A stretch of DNA of 64,000 nt from an uncultured Lachnospiraceae bacterium (GCA_944380185.1 CALWGV010000028.1:1-64000); one strand, 5' to 3'; shown: positions 1 to 10,064, counted from the first letter of the stretch. Numbers and translations are program-made. Notes: generated from the sequence alone by a model not told the origin.

Positions 1-562
1 TCCGATTCCCATAGCGATCTCCCTGTATTTCCGCTTTTGGAACGAGCTTCCCGGCATGATATGCTTTCTTTTCTACACTCTTTTTTCACCATGAAAGCAT
101 ACCTTCCAGAATTTCACATTGAAAAACTCCTTTTGGATTCTGCCCACGACGCTTATCCTGTCTATGAATACTGCAGACGGGAAAATATCACGCCGTTTAT
201 TGACCTCAATCCCGGTCATACCGGACATTTCACTTATAAGGACGATTTCACCATTGATGAGGACGGCGTTCCAATCTGTAAGATGGGCTTACGTATGCAC
301 AAAGATGGATATGGGGCTGCCAAGCATTGGACGAAATACCGGTCTTCAAAAGCAAACCGAAAACGCGGCTGTTTCTGTGAGCAGCTCTGTTCACCGGCGA
401 AATATGGAAGGACCGTACATGTCTTTACCGATGACAATCCAAGGTTATTTAACATACCGCCAAGGGACAGCAAAGCATGAGAAAAGGAATAGGAACGCTC
501 TAACAAGGTTGGAATCCCATTCATTGAAATTCCGAGAAGTTATATTTCCCTACTTTGTGTGA
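1..562 (+). pseudogene. Decayed DDE transposase fragment (IS4/IS1182-like)
   Basis: The frame is already open at base 1, so the 5' part lies outside the window. The translated piece carries motifs of DDE transposases: LLLDSAHDAYPVYEYC, then DGVPICKMGLRMHKDG, a Cys cluster and DNPRLFNIPPRDS. In intact relatives this last motif is followed by a Trp and a tract ending ERSNK. Here TGA replaces the Trp codon at 478-480, TAG follows twelve bases later, and the ERSNK-coding bases come after an apparent short deletion. The C-terminal third is not readable in any frame. The element cannot be functional. The exact IS family is uncertain. Confidence 0.7.
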
Positions 563-1060
563 TTGGACCAAATAGAGCAGCCAAGAAACGATCCGTTTTA
601 ATCGTGTTTGGCATCTTTCGTTCCATCTCTGCATGGAAATTCGGAATAAAGATTCGAGTCAAGCTTAAATTTTTCTCACACAGTTTATGCACTTCTTGAC
701 TATAATATAGGCTTTATTACTGGTGGCGTCAAGTCATTTACCCCTTTGTCAACCAAGCATCTCTTTTACTGTCATTATATCTATATATAATTTTCGCCAT
801 ATATTATACATATTTTGTCTTGTAGTTTAAATGGTATTGATTTATTTCCTTAACATTAATGACGTTTTCTATCTATATTTTTTAGATTTTATCATATCTA
901 CTTAGAGAAGTAAAGTCTTATAAACTTCTTGAGTTTCCGCCCTAAAAATGAAATTTTAAATTCCATTCTCTCTAACGGAGATGGAGTTTAATGCTGCACA
1001 GCTTTCATATTTTTATGCTATGGTTGTCTTTCCTTCTGGCGGCAGTAGAAGGAGGACATA
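563..1060. other. AT-rich non-coding stretch between two IS remnants
   Basis: About 500 bp without a convincing gene on either strand. It is clearly more AT-rich than the polysaccharide genes. A leader with AGGAGG at about 1050 belongs to the IS30-like remnant that follows. No tRNA, terminator or promoter could be assigned with confidence. Confidence 0.5.
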
Positions 1061-2327
1061 ATGAGTAAATACATCCCTGGTAACCAGAAACACCTTACTC
1101 TTGATGACCGTAAGTACTTTGAATCTGAATGGAATAAAGGCACATTTTATAATGCCCATAACTTCTGCATTCATCGCTATCATTGTAAGAAGACCAATAA
1201 GACCAATGCTTGCGGGAAATTGATCGTATGCGGCATCAAGTGTGCTTCCTGTCCTACCTGTAACAAGACCTGTAAAAGCTGCATCAAAAGGATAAGATCA
1301 TCACCCCGCTTATCGAACAGGGGCAGTCCTCTTACCATATCCTTACTAACCATCCTGAGCTCAACATGTCAGTCCGCACCATGTATACCCATCTGGATAT
1401 GGGGCTGTTTACAGCAAGGAATGTCGCCCTTAAACGCAAGGTCCGTTTTAGACCGAGGAAATGCCATAGGGCGCAGATCACAGATAGAGAGGACTTCACA
1501 GACCGGTTATACAGCGACTTCTGTTCCCTGGAGCTTTCTCCCTTTGTCGAAATGGACACGGTCCATTCCTCCAGGGAGTCAGAGAAGACGCTCCTGACCA
1601 TGTTTTTTGTAAAGGAAAAGCACTTCCTTGCTTTCCTGATGAACCGTTGTACAAAAGGGGCTGTACGCCTTGTTTTTGACCGTCTGGAAAAGGGTATGGG
1701 GACTTGTAAGTCCTCACCCTGTTTTCAAATACATCCTGACGGACCGAGGCTCTGAATTTGGCGATCCTGAGGCTCTGGAGACCGGCGTCTACGGGATCCA
1801 GCGCTCCCGTATCTATTACTGCGATCCTATGCAAAGCAGCCAAGAAGGGGGCATTGAGCAATCCCACACGATGCTCCGCATGATCCTTCCGAAAGGTACC
1901 AGCTTTGAATTTCTTACCCAATGGGACATGAACCGGATCGTGAACCACATCGATTCTACTCCGAGGGAATGCCTTGGAGGAAGGACGCCTTACAGCGTCG
2001 CTTTGGAAAACTTCGGTGAAGATGCCTTAAACGCATTTCAGCTTAAGCCGGTTGACCCTGACAAGGTCAATCTGACGCCTAAGCTGATCCGCTTCAATCT
2101 CTAACGAATTCTCAAATAAATCTGCTGCCAGACCGGATTCAAACTTTCACATTTTTCGGCTCAGACCGATGGAATTCAGTCTCGCACACTGTCTTTCAAA
2201 GACCCGCTTATCGTGTCCAGAAAACAGGATTTTTTGAGAACATGGTCTTATTATAGCAGAAATCAGCTATTTAAACATTATAAAATTGCCGAAAATATAA
2301 GGTTTTAAAAGTACGTGTGGAATTTAA
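956..2327 (+). mobile_element. Candidate limits of the IS30-like remnant
   Basis: The 10-mer TTAAATTCCA occurs at 956-965 and as its inverse at 2318-2327, bracketing the broken IS30-type transposase at 1061-2104. Terminal inverted repeats are expected for IS30 elements, but these are short and AT-rich and no target-site duplication was found. The limits are tentative. Confidence 0.25.
1061..2104 (+). pseudogene. IS30-family transposase, frameshifted and internally deleted
   Basis: A strong AGGAGG site precedes ATG 1061. The first segment (frame 2) starts like clostridial IS30 transposases (GNQKHLTLDDRKY, then a Cys-rich zinc-ribbon-like part ending CPTCNKTCK). It lacks the helix-turn-helix region between the two, and another block is missing after about 1290. 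The reading then moves to frame 1 (HPELNMSVRTMYTHLDMGL, EMDTVHSSRES) until about 1700, where it returns to frame 2 for the C-terminal catalytic part (LTDRGSEFGDPEALETG, HTMLRMILPKGT, LTPKLIRFNL). DDE-type Asp and Glu positions are still visible. At least two frameshifts and two deletions make it a dead gene. Confidence 0.85.
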
Positions 2328-2422
2328 TCTTGCACTGGAATTTACTTTTTCAAGCCAGCCTTTTTAAAGATCTCGGGTCTCTGATTTACTTTGTATGTCA
2401 AAAATCTTTCCACAACTGCACT
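2105..2422. other. Non-coding DNA between IS30 remnant and polysaccharide genes
   Basis: About 320 bp holding the IS30 3' flank and the region downstream of the minus-strand polymerase gene that ends at 2423. The heptamer GGAATTT occurs at 2319-2325 and again about 18 bases further on. I see no clear stem-loop with a T run that would terminate the minus-strand operon here, and no credible gene. Confidence 0.45.
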
Positions 2423-3541
2423 TTACTCTTTATTCTCAGCCTCCACACTAAATATCTTCTCTCCCATATAAATCATCGGAATATTGCGGAAAATCTTTAA
2501 TAGGACGCTCCCCTCCATAAGCGCATATACACCAAACACCAGCATTAATATAGTCACACAATGCTTCCCATTTTTCAGAGCATACCAAAGCACAAGAAAA
2601 GTTCCTAGCCAATACACGATAAAAGGTACAAGTCCATACTGTAACAGCATTCCCATAATACCATTATCTATAATATAACTACCTGCTGCTGCATTTCCCC
2701 ACCAACTGATTCCCATTTCAGTGTAAGCGAAATGTGCAAGCTTGATCCTCCCCGTAAAAAGCCGATTCACTATATCTAGAATTCCTACACGCCCATAAAG
2801 TGTCACAGACAAAATTCCAAACACAATAATGGCGGCGATTCCTGCCAGAACACCGATCTTCCATAGTTTTGTTTCCACGAGACGAGAAAAATATCGGTAG
2901 ATTAAGAGCAGAAGCACTAATATATATCCACAGATCACTCCCGTACGGGAATCAGTAAAATAAAACACAAGACAATTAAAAACTGCCAGTCCGCAGATGT
3001 GCTTCCAGTTTATTTTTCGGAAATAAGCACCTGCATATAAGCACATCAGCCGCACAGAGAAAAGATGCAGGGAATTGGGATGGGCATATCCAAAACAATA
3101 TCTAGTTTCTTCTCCTGCCCCTCGAAAATCCAATGTCATTGACATTGGCAATCCTATTCCCGCCAGTGAGCAAAGGATTACGGCAACATAGCAGGCCAGT
3201 GCGCACCAGAAGAGTGGCTTCAGCATCCTTTCTATGTCGATATTTTTCAAAGATAGCAACACTAAAACATTGGTAAAAATCGTCGTATCCCTCAAATGAT
3301 ACAGGCTGATAAAGGACATCAGCAGCAAAAGTATTCCAACCGCCCACTCTCTTTTTTCATACCTGCCCATGACAATCTTATATGACAGCAGGGCATATAC
3401 CAGTAAGGAAAAAGGCGCGGAAGAAATGTTAAATCCCACCCGCAAAAGATCTGTCATCCCATAATATAAAATGATCAGCAGGCAGTAAGCTGCAATGGCT
3501 GCTTTTGCCGGATCTAACTTGGCGCAGATTTTCTGTCTCAT
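2423..3541 (-). CDS. Wzy/O-antigen ligase-like membrane polymerase
   Basis: A 372-residue polytopic membrane protein with roughly ten hydrophobic segments, the usual size for a Wzy-type polymerase. Such enzymes join lipid-linked repeat units on the outer face of the cytoplasmic membrane. Two features fit the O-antigen polymerase/ligase superfamily: a loop with YAHPNSLHLF near residue 150 and DSRTGVICG near residue 200. Sequence in this superfamily is poorly conserved, so the assignment rests on topology, these motifs and context. It starts 2 bp after the preceding GT2 gene stops and is the last gene of the 10994-2423 unit. A Wzx-like flippase in the same unit (8442-10010) supports a Wzx/Wzy route. 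Confidence 0.72.
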   Translation of the reverse strand: MRQKICAKLDPAKAAIAAYCLLIILYYGMTDLLRVGFNISSAPFSLLVYALLSYKIVMGRYEKREWAVGILLLLMSFISLYHLRDTTIFTNVLVLLSLKNIDIERMLKPLFWCALACYVAVILCSLAGIGLPMSMTLDFRGAGEETRYCFGYAHPNSLHLFSVRLMCLYAGAYFRKINWKHICGLAVFNCLVFYFTDSRTGVICGYILVLLLLIYRYFSRLVETKLWKIGVLAGIAAIIVFGILSVTLYGRVGILDIVNRLFTGRIKLAHFAYTEMGISWWGNAAAGSYIIDNGIMGMLLQYGLVPFIVYWLGTFLVLWYALKNGKHCVTILMLVFGVYALMEGSVLLKIFRNIPMIYMGEKIFSVEAENKE

Positions 3542-3542
3542 C

Positions 3543-4538
3543 CTATCCTAACTCCTTTTTATCACGAACCCATTTATAGAGCGGCCAGCCATAGCATACA
3601 AGGAAGACGCGCCAATTTCCATAGCACATATTCTGTCTTCCCATTTGTACTAATTTCAGCCGTTCTTTTTCCACCATTTCTCTATCCTTCGGAACGAGTT
3701 TAAAATAGATCCGGCACATGGCGCCCTTAAAGAAATCGGCTGCCTGCATCCGAACTGCCCAGCGCCATCTCTTCTTTGCCGCACCAGACTGGTACCATTC
3801 CGTCACCCGCTCACATAATGCGGCATATCCAATAAAATGTCTGCCATTTCTCTTATCGGTCATCGTCGAATTTGGCCGAACACGCCGATAAAACAGCGTA
3901 TCGGCTGTGATTCGGGTTCTCTGACTTTTCATGAAGACTAGAAAGGAATAATACTCATCCTCATAAGCTATTTTTTCCGGAAATCTGATCTTTTCGTTTC
4001 TCACCAGATCTCCCCTTACAAACTGCAGGCAGACAGAACACGTATAATCCCTATATTTTTTCAAGCGGGCAAATGCTTCCTGTCCTTCATAGATCTCCTT
4101 GGGATATGAGCCTCTCCTTGCATAAGTGCCTCTTTCGGGAAAGTACTTTTCCATTCCTTTCTCATAAAATACTATTCCACCAAACAAAACCAGGTCTGCC
4201 TTATACTTTTCTGCCTGTGCATACATCGTCTCCAACGCACAATCCGCTATATAATCATCACTGTCCAGGAAATAAATATATTTACCGCAGGAAACCTCCA
4301 ATCCCACATTTCTGGCTTTCCCTTGACCTTCATTTTTCTTTGATATTATTCTGCAGTGCGGAAAACGGTCCGCATAGCTTTCGGCAATTCTACTGCTTTC
4401 ATCCGTCGAACCATCATCAATCAAAATCACTTCAAAATCACGAAAGGTCTGCCGTGTCAAACTGTCGAGGCACTCTCCCAAATATTTTTCAACATTGTAA
4501 AAGGGAATAATAACGGATACTGCAACCTCTTTCCTCAT
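3543..4538 (-). CDS. GT2 family glycosyltransferase
   Basis: A 331-residue GT-A-fold transferase that adds a sugar from a nucleotide sugar to the growing lipid-linked repeat in the cytoplasm. The N-terminus VSVIIPFYNVEKYL is the classic GT2 nucleotide-binding strand. LIDDGSTDES follows near residue 40 and FLDSDDYIAD, the metal-binding acidic motif, near residue 92. An upstream in-frame start near 4661 would run deep into the fucosyltransferase-like gene. I chose ATG 4538 because AAAGGTGAG lies just before it and the GT2 fold begins at once. The C-terminal third is basic and lacks obvious membrane spans. Donor and acceptor cannot be read from sequence. Confidence 0.88.
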   Translation of the reverse strand: MRKEVAVSVIIPFYNVEKYLGECLDSLTRQTFRDFEVILIDDGSTDESSRIAESYADRFPHCRIISKKNEGQGKARNVGLEVSCGKYIYFLDSDDYIADCALETMYAQAEKYKADLVLFGGIVFYEKGMEKYFPERGTYARRGSYPKEIYEGQEAFARLKKYRDYTCSVCLQFVRGDLVRNEKIRFPEKIAYEDEYYSFLVFMKSQRTRITADTLFYRRVRPNSTMTDKRNGRHFIGYAALCERVTEWYQSGAAKKRWRWAVRMQAADFFKGAMCRIYFKLVPKDREMVEKERLKLVQMGRQNMCYGNWRVFLVCYGWPLYKWVRDKKELG

Positions 4539-4548
4539 GCGCTCACCT

Positions 4549-5331
4549 TTATGTCTTAATAATCTCTTTGGGGATTCCATACCATTCTGCGGCCAAATCG
4601 GAGAAAGAGCTCCAATAGCTTCCCAATATTTTAGCGGTAGCTGCCAGACACAGCAAGTCAACCAACGCCGCCTCCATTCCTCCCCGGCTGCTGCGCGTCA
4701 ATGGCACGCTTTCCTGAAAAAAGACGCATGCTCCAAACCGTGCTCTCAAATCATTTTGGACTTCTTTTGCGTCTGAAGCTACATAAAAACCGGTCTGTGG
4801 GTTCTCTTGAAGCTCCTGTTCCATCGCATGGCAAAATCCATCCATCGTGCTGACCGCTATTGCATTTTTATTGTCCGTCCTGCGAACATGCACCCCCACC
4901 ATTCTCGCCGGCCATTTACTTTGAATGTGTTCAACACGTTTTGCGATGCTGTCCACAGGCTGAAATAACTCCGGATAATCCGATGTATGGTAAAACTGAT
5001 ATCCTGTATGAAAATATATATTTCTTTGTTCTTTTAGATCTGCGGCAGAAATCGCTCCAGTTTGCCGCTTCATCTGGGCCACCTTCTCTTCCTTTAAATA
5101 GGTAGAACCCAGATATCGTTTCAGCAAATAGCTAAATGCGCTCCTTTGCTTTCTCTCCACTACGGATATCTTGTCCGTCGGCAAGAAAAGATCCGTGAAA
5201 TAACAATTCAGTTCTTTTTTGGCATTCCATAAAACGACTACTTTCTGGTCCAATTCGACGCCAAGCCTTACTGCCGAATTGATTGCACGCAGCCGATTGC
5301 ATAATCCTCCTATGGGTTCAATATATAACAT
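4549..5331 (-). CDS. Fucosyltransferase-like GT-B glycosyltransferase
   Basis: A 260-residue protein resembling the O-/alpha-1,2-/alpha-1,6-fucosyltransferase superfamily. The N-terminal loop IGGLCNRLRAINSA (residues 7-20) matches the GG(L/A)xN(R/Q) donor-side loop. GVHVRRTDN (146-154) matches the HxRRxD motif that binds GDP-sugar, and GSYWSSFSDLA near the C-terminus matches the third conserved motif. In this superfamily the donor is normally GDP-fucose, but no GDP-fucose synthesis gene is in the window, so the sugar is inferred only. RBS AAGAGGTAAAAA precedes ATG 5331. It sits between two GT2 genes in one tightly packed unit. A second, more distant HxRxGD-type enzyme is at 35751-36665. Confidence 0.7.
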   Translation of the reverse strand: MLYIEPIGGLCNRLRAINSAVRLGVELDQKVVVLWNAKKELNCYFTDLFLPTDKISVVERKQRSAFSYLLKRYLGSTYLKEEKVAQMKRQTGAISAADLKEQRNIYFHTGYQFYHTSDYPELFQPVDSIAKRVEHIQSKWPARMVGVHVRRTDNKNAIAVSTMDGFCHAMEQELQENPQTGFYVASDAKEVQNDLRARFGACVFFQESVPLTRSSRGGMEAALVDLLCLAATAKILGSYWSSFSDLAAEWYGIPKEIIKT

Positions 5332-5334
5332 TTT

Positions 5335-6363
5335 TTACCTCTTGAGCAGCCGGGCGTATACGACCCAGGCGTAAATATTTCCATGAAGGGGTTTGGCCTT
5401 TTTCCAAAGCCTCCACTTCTCACGCCATGAGAGCGGAAGCATATTAAATGTTTCTACCATTCTGCGTTGAATCGAACGTTTGAAACCATCCCAATCCCTG
5501 CGAGGCACAAAAATCAAAATTTTTTCTATAATATCCATTATTTTATCATAATCTTTGACTTTAACAGCAGCCCGATCGCCAGATGTCCACTCAACGATCA
5601 TATTTAAATCGTCTTCTGCTATGTTAATCTGCAAATTTTTGTAGGCCTTCCTTTGAATCTCCTGTATTATTGCCGCTCGCTCTTGTTTTCTCTTTTGGAT
5701 TGTTGTATTTGTGATATTCCCGGCGCTGATTCGATAATGAATCAATCTTTCTCGCAGACGGACAATCCTCGTGTACGGCAGACACTGCACAAAAAAGTCA
5801 TAATCCTGGGCCACAAAATATTCCTCATTGTAGCGAATACCATGGGCACGGACAAATTCCAAATCTATCACGGCGCTGCTATTGTTGATGGGGGAACGAA
5901 ACAATGCGCAATAATTCTGACATTCATCGCGCCGGATCTGCCCAGGTGTTTTCCGGATTTTTCCCTCTTGAATATAATCACACATACTTCCTATAACCCG
6001 GCACTCCGGATGAGTTTCCAGATAATCAATGCTGATCTCCAGTCTGCGAATTGCAGCGAAATCATCGGCATCCATAATCGCCAGATATTTTCCCCTGGCC
6101 AGCTCCAATCCCCGATTTCTCGTATAAGGAATTCCTCTGTTTTTTTCATTTTTATATAAATGAATGCGTGGATCACTATACGATTCTACTATTGAGGTAC
6201 TCCCATCAGTGGAGCCATCATCTACCACGATCACTTCAAAGTTAGAATATGTCTGGGCAAGGATACTGTCCAGGCATTCCCGAATGTATTTTTGTGCATT
6301 ATACATGGGGATAAAAACCGTCACAAGAGGCTTTGATTCTGAGCCCGCTCTCCTGTTTCTCAT
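5335..6363 (-). CDS. GT2 family glycosyltransferase
   Basis: A 342-residue GT2 enzyme. After about 12 basic residues come VTVFIPMYNAQKYI, VVDDGSTDGS and YLAIMDADDFA (acidic metal site near residue 105). A C-terminal extension of about 120 residues with PLSWREKWRLW and a basic tail may contact the membrane or the acceptor. ATG 6363 overlaps the upstream stop as TGATG, indicating translational coupling; a TTG one codon earlier is less likely. The stop lies 3 bp before the fucosyltransferase-like start. A cytoplasmic repeat-unit transferase is the best inference; specificity is unknown. Confidence 0.88.
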   Translation of the reverse strand: MRNRRAGSESKPLVTVFIPMYNAQKYIRECLDSILAQTYSNFEVIVVDDGSTDGSTSIVESYSDPRIHLYKNEKNRGIPYTRNRGLELARGKYLAIMDADDFAAIRRLEISIDYLETHPECRVIGSMCDYIQEGKIRKTPGQIRRDECQNYCALFRSPINNSSAVIDLEFVRAHGIRYNEEYFVAQDYDFFVQCLPYTRIVRLRERLIHYRISAGNITNTTIQKRKQERAAIIQEIQRKAYKNLQINIAEDDLNMIVEWTSGDRAAVKVKDYDKIMDIIEKILIFVPRRDWDGFKRSIQRRMVETFNMLPLSWREKWRLWKKAKPLHGNIYAWVVYARLLKR

Positions 6364-7319
6364 CAAACAAACCCCCTTGCTATTTTCACCGCTGTTATCG
6401 GAGATAATGCCGCTATTGCAGCGATTGCCCGATAAACCATCCTGCTGTTTTTGTCCGCCATTACCTGCCGGGCATATTTTTGAATTTCCATCAGCAGTTT
6501 AAAATCCACCTCGTTCATTGCACAGGCGATCTGCACGCACCCTTGAAAATGTCGTGAAACAGCCGCTTGAAAAAACTGCGGATATTTTTTCCGCATCAGA
6601 TCCATTATTTCCCTGGTAAATACAAGGTAATCTAAACGGCGCCGGTCAAATGGCCTATTTACAATACTGTCCTCTCTTTCTCGATAATAATACATCCTTT
6701 CTCTTATGTAAACCGTTTTGTCCGCCTGCAAAAACATTTTATAAGTAGTTCCCACGTCTTCATGTAACTTCCCCTTCGGGAAAAGAATATTTCGAACACA
6801 CGATGCGGAATACAATTTAGCACACGCAGAAACCCCGTAGTATTTCTTATAAAGCCATGCCAGCATCGCTTCATCATGATTCAGGACTATTTCCTTTGTT
6901 TTCTTCCAACTAGTCTTCAGTTGTTCCTGATCTGCCTGTTTTCGATGTGCAAAATCGCAGGCCACGATATCAGCTCCATATTTTTCTGCCAATTCCAGCA
7001 TTCGCTCCACATAATTTAGGGCAAGCCAGTCGTCGGAATCCACAAAAACAATATAATCGCCCCTTGCCACTGCCAATCCTGCATTTCTTGCATCTGACAG
7101 CCCGCCGTTCTCTTTGTGTATGACGCTGACTCTCCTGTCTCTTTGGGCAAATTCATCGCAGATCTGTCCGCTGCGATCTGTGGAACCATCATCCACAAGG
7201 ATAATCTCAATATTAGGGTATGTCTGCTGCAGAAGGCTTTCGATGCAAAAAGAAAGATAAGGCTCGACCTGGTATACCGGCACAATCATTGAAACCCTAG
7301 GCTCTGATTTATCGCTCAT
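6363..7319 (-). CDS. GT2 family glycosyltransferase
   Basis: A 318-residue GT2 enzyme with VSMIVPVYQVEPYL, LVDDGSTDRSG and VFVDSDDWLAL as the donor- and metal-binding motifs. KLHEDVGTTYK further on matches the acceptor-side HED motif typical of the WcaA/EpsJ-like subgroup. ATG 7319 was chosen over a TTG at 7343 because AGTGGAG lies 7-12 bases before it and the fold begins immediately. The start overlaps the end of the GT4 gene by 11 bp. It probably adds one sugar during repeat-unit assembly at the inner face of the membrane. Confidence 0.88.
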   Translation of the reverse strand: MSDKSEPRVSMIVPVYQVEPYLSFCIESLLQQTYPNIEIILVDDGSTDRSGQICDEFAQRDRRVSVIHKENGGLSDARNAGLAVARGDYIVFVDSDDWLALNYVERMLELAEKYGADIVACDFAHRKQADQEQLKTSWKKTKEIVLNHDEAMLAWLYKKYYGVSACAKLYSASCVRNILFPKGKLHEDVGTTYKMFLQADKTVYIRERMYYYREREDSIVNRPFDRRRLDYLVFTREIMDLMRKKYPQFFQAAVSRHFQGCVQIACAMNEVDFKLLMEIQKYARQVMADKNSRMVYRAIAAIAALSPITAVKIARGFV

Positions 7320-8445
7320 CTTCACTCCACTCAAACGAATCAATTGTCTCTCTCATCCGATCCCATGAGAAACGATACGCTTGCTCTTCAATATTTTTCT
7401 TATACATTTCCCTGCGATCCTCACGAAAAAAATCCACCACTGCCTCAGCCAGAGCAGCCGGATTCCCAGGCGCAACCAAACGTCCGGTTTTCCCATCCAG
7501 CACCACATCCGGCAGTCCCCCTACATTTGTGGCAAGTACAGGTTTTTCAAAACCATAAGCAATCTGTACGATACCGCTCTGTGTTGCAGATACATACGGC
7601 AATACAACCAAATCACACGCTGCAAAAAATTTTTCCACTTCTTTATCAGGAATATATCCCTCATGACACTGCAGGAAATCATCTATGCCAAGATTCTCGA
7701 TCAGCCTCATATAATCTTCCCTGTCATCGCCAAATTCACCTACCACCAGCAGCCGTATGTTTTCTGTTTTTTTACAAATTTGAGGCATGGCTTTGAGCAA
7801 ATATTCCAATCCTTTATATGGTCTTACATATCCGAAGAACAGCAGCACTTTTTCTTCTTCAGACAAGCCCAGTTTTTCTCTGGCCTCTTTCTGGCCCATA
7901 CCGGTCAATCTGAATGCATTGTATGTTGGATGAACCGTCACCTTATAACGCGCATTTTTTTTAATTTTCTGAAGCTCATGAACATCGCTTTCCGCATGCA
8001 GGATAAACCCGTCCCCCTTTGATAACGCAATCCTTGTGAGTAGGCGATCCATTGGAAATCTTTCATGCGGAAAAACATTATGGCAGACAAACATTACTTT
8101 TGTATTCCGAAGAAAACTGGTCAGAATCCAATAGCATGGTGCAAAATAAGGATGCCACCACTGGAGGATAACCAAATCTGGTTTTAGCTTATTAATTTTT
8201 CTTGCTGTCTGCACTATGTTAAACGGGTTAGCTGTATGGAGCCAAAATTTTGTGTCCTCAATGCGGAATTTGTCGTTGCTGTAATCCTTCTGTTCTTTTT
8301 TAAACAAAAAATGCGGATATTGCATTTTATAGGAGACCATTTCAACTTTGTTTGTTTTGCATAAGGCTCTATACAAAAGCCCTGTATAATGTGAGATGCC
8401 TCCTTTATATGGATAAACCGGACCAATTACAACGATCTTTTTCAC
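7309..8445 (-). CDS. GT4 family glycosyltransferase
   Basis: A 378-residue GT-B transferase. The N-terminal half starts with VVIGPVYPYKGGISHYTG, whose Gly-rich loop is common in GT4. The C-terminal half shows FFGYVRPYKGLEYLLKAMP and PYVSATQSGIVQIAYGFEKP, the donor-binding region where GT4 proteins carry their E/Q...E motif, followed by NVGGLPDVV. The start is GTG 8445 with GGAGGAAGAAAGA just upstream, and GTGA overlaps the flippase stop. It is a retaining transferase of unknown specificity and, from its neighbours, probably part of repeat-unit assembly. Confidence 0.88.
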   Translation of the reverse strand: MKKIVVIGPVYPYKGGISHYTGLLYRALCKTNKVEMVSYKMQYPHFLFKKEQKDYSNDKFRIEDTKFWLHTANPFNIVQTARKINKLKPDLVILQWWHPYFAPCYWILTSFLRNTKVMFVCHNVFPHERFPMDRLLTRIALSKGDGFILHAESDVHELQKIKKNARYKVTVHPTYNAFRLTGMGQKEAREKLGLSEEEKVLLFFGYVRPYKGLEYLLKAMPQICKKTENIRLLVVGEFGDDREDYMRLIENLGIDDFLQCHEGYIPDKEVEKFFAACDLVVLPYVSATQSGIVQIAYGFEKPVLATNVGGLPDVVLDGKTGRLVAPGNPAALAEAVVDFFREDRREMYKKNIEEQAYRFSWDRMRETIDSFEWSEDER

Positions 8446-10010
8446 TCTTTCTTCCTCCGTTTTGCAAGCGAAATTCCGGGGAGTCTCTTACGAATCAAGG
8501 CAAGAAGGACTCCCAGAAAATAATGAAATCTCTCCGTTCGCCAGTATATGGCAAGCAGCAAAGCATTGGGCAAAACCAAACAAATTGCCAGACGTTCAAA
8601 TATTCCCGTCCATCCTCCATCTTGAACCAACACATTTGTCACCGCATATGTTGTGCAGCATAATAATACGGTAACCAATAAGTATTCCACGTATCTTTTA
8701 AAATAAGAGCGAACAGGCGCAAAAAAACCGTATTTATAGATAACCCTTGGTTCCACAACAAGCACAACCGAAATGGTGCTGATACTAGTTCCAATCAACA
8801 CGCCGATAAATCCTATCCGATTTACCAGAAAAAGCGATGCCACAATATTGATCGCTGCCTCGGCCAATGGTTTCCAACGGTCCTGCCAATATAATCCCAT
8901 CGCATTTTTAAATGTTAACACAGGTGTCCGCATTTGGCCCAGATAAAAATTGAGAATAATTACTGCCAGCACAGGCAGTTCAACCAGATAACTGGCATCT
9001 CGGTCAGAAAGCAGATAGATAAAAGGATTCATTAATGCGGCAAAACAGCTGCTGCAGAAGCATGCAATCCAAAAGGCCATGAAATCAATTTTTTCAAATA
9101 TTTCTCTATTTTTTTCTCTGCTCTCAAGCACATTTAAATTACCGACGCTGGCCGTAAGGCCATCAAAAATGGGGGAAATAAAGGAACATACCGAAGATGT
9201 TACCAACCGGTAATTGGAATAGACACCCGATACTGCCAGGCCAAGGAACTTAGATATAATAATATTGTCTGTACCGTTTACAAAAAAGCTCCCCAATCGA
9301 TGTAGCAATAATGCTTTTACGTTTCGGAACAAAGCCCTTTTTTCCTCTTTAGGCAATTTTGCATCTTTAATTTCAAAGATTTCTCCAAAACTCTTTTCCG
9401 CTATTTTTGAGCAGACCAGATTTGTACCAACAGTACAAAGGACTTGTATACACAAGTATAGAAGATAATTATATGTCAGCAACAGTATAATAATCTGTAA
9501 CACTGACTGCAATATTCTAAAGATGATGGTAACCAGAGAACTAATATATGCCTTCTGCGCCACAGTCAGCAGCGTAATTTTATAAGAAAAAAAGTATCCT
9601 ACTGCAGAATTCAACAGTACCAGCAAATATATAATCTGCAGGTGATCCACGCCGCTTCCCCCATCTTTAATGAGATATTGCAAAAAGGGTGTTAGAAGTA
9701 AACCTATCCCCAAAAATATGCTTCCTATTTGAAGATAGGCCGTTCGGTAAAAACGAACCAGTTTTGCAAGTCCTCTGTTATCATTTTCAGCCATAGGCTT
9801 ATACATCGCAAAAATGATGGCCGTGCCCAAGCCGAGTTCTGTCACGGAAAGCATCGATAATATATCACTAAAAAGACCGCTTGTCCCCAGGTACTCTCGT
9901 CCTAGGGTGACAATAAAAATATTGCGATTTACAAACTGAAGTATTAAAACCACCGCCTGCCCCATCACTCCAACAGCGGCATTGCGGATAGTATTTTGCA
10001 TTCTTGACAT
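8442..10010 (-). CDS. Wzx-type oligosaccharide flippase (MOP superfamily)
   Basis: A 522-residue polytopic protein with about 12-14 hydrophobic segments, the size and layout of PST/Wzx flippases. These move undecaprenyl-diphosphate-linked repeat units from the inner to the outer leaflet. The N-terminus NAAVGVMGQAVVLILQFVNR and the following LGTSGLFSDILSMLSVTELG match the first MOP helices, where a basic residue in helix 1 and a V(T/S)ELGLG turn are typical. ATG 10010 is preceded by TAAGGA at slightly long spacing. It lies between a GT2 synthase and a GT4 gene, and with the Wzy-like gene at 2423-3541 it defines one export route. Confidence 0.85.
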   Translation of the reverse strand: MSRMQNTIRNAAVGVMGQAVVLILQFVNRNIFIVTLGREYLGTSGLFSDILSMLSVTELGLGTAIIFAMYKPMAENDNRGLAKLVRFYRTAYLQIGSIFLGIGLLLTPFLQYLIKDGGSGVDHLQIIYLLVLLNSAVGYFFSYKITLLTVAQKAYISSLVTIIFRILQSVLQIIILLLTYNYLLYLCIQVLCTVGTNLVCSKIAEKSFGEIFEIKDAKLPKEEKRALFRNVKALLLHRLGSFFVNGTDNIIISKFLGLAVSGVYSNYRLVTSSVCSFISPIFDGLTASVGNLNVLESREKNREIFEKIDFMAFWIACFCSSCFAALMNPFIYLLSDRDASYLVELPVLAVIILNFYLGQMRTPVLTFKNAMGLYWQDRWKPLAEAAINIVASLFLVNRIGFIGVLIGTSISTISVVLVVEPRVIYKYGFFAPVRSYFKRYVEYLLVTVLLCCTTYAVTNVLVQDGGWTGIFERLAICLVLPNALLLAIYWRTERFHYFLGVLLALIRKRLPGISLAKRRKKE

Positions 10011-10064
10011 AAATTTTGTATTCCTTACGGGCTATATTGAACAAGCTAACGATCTTACACTTTG

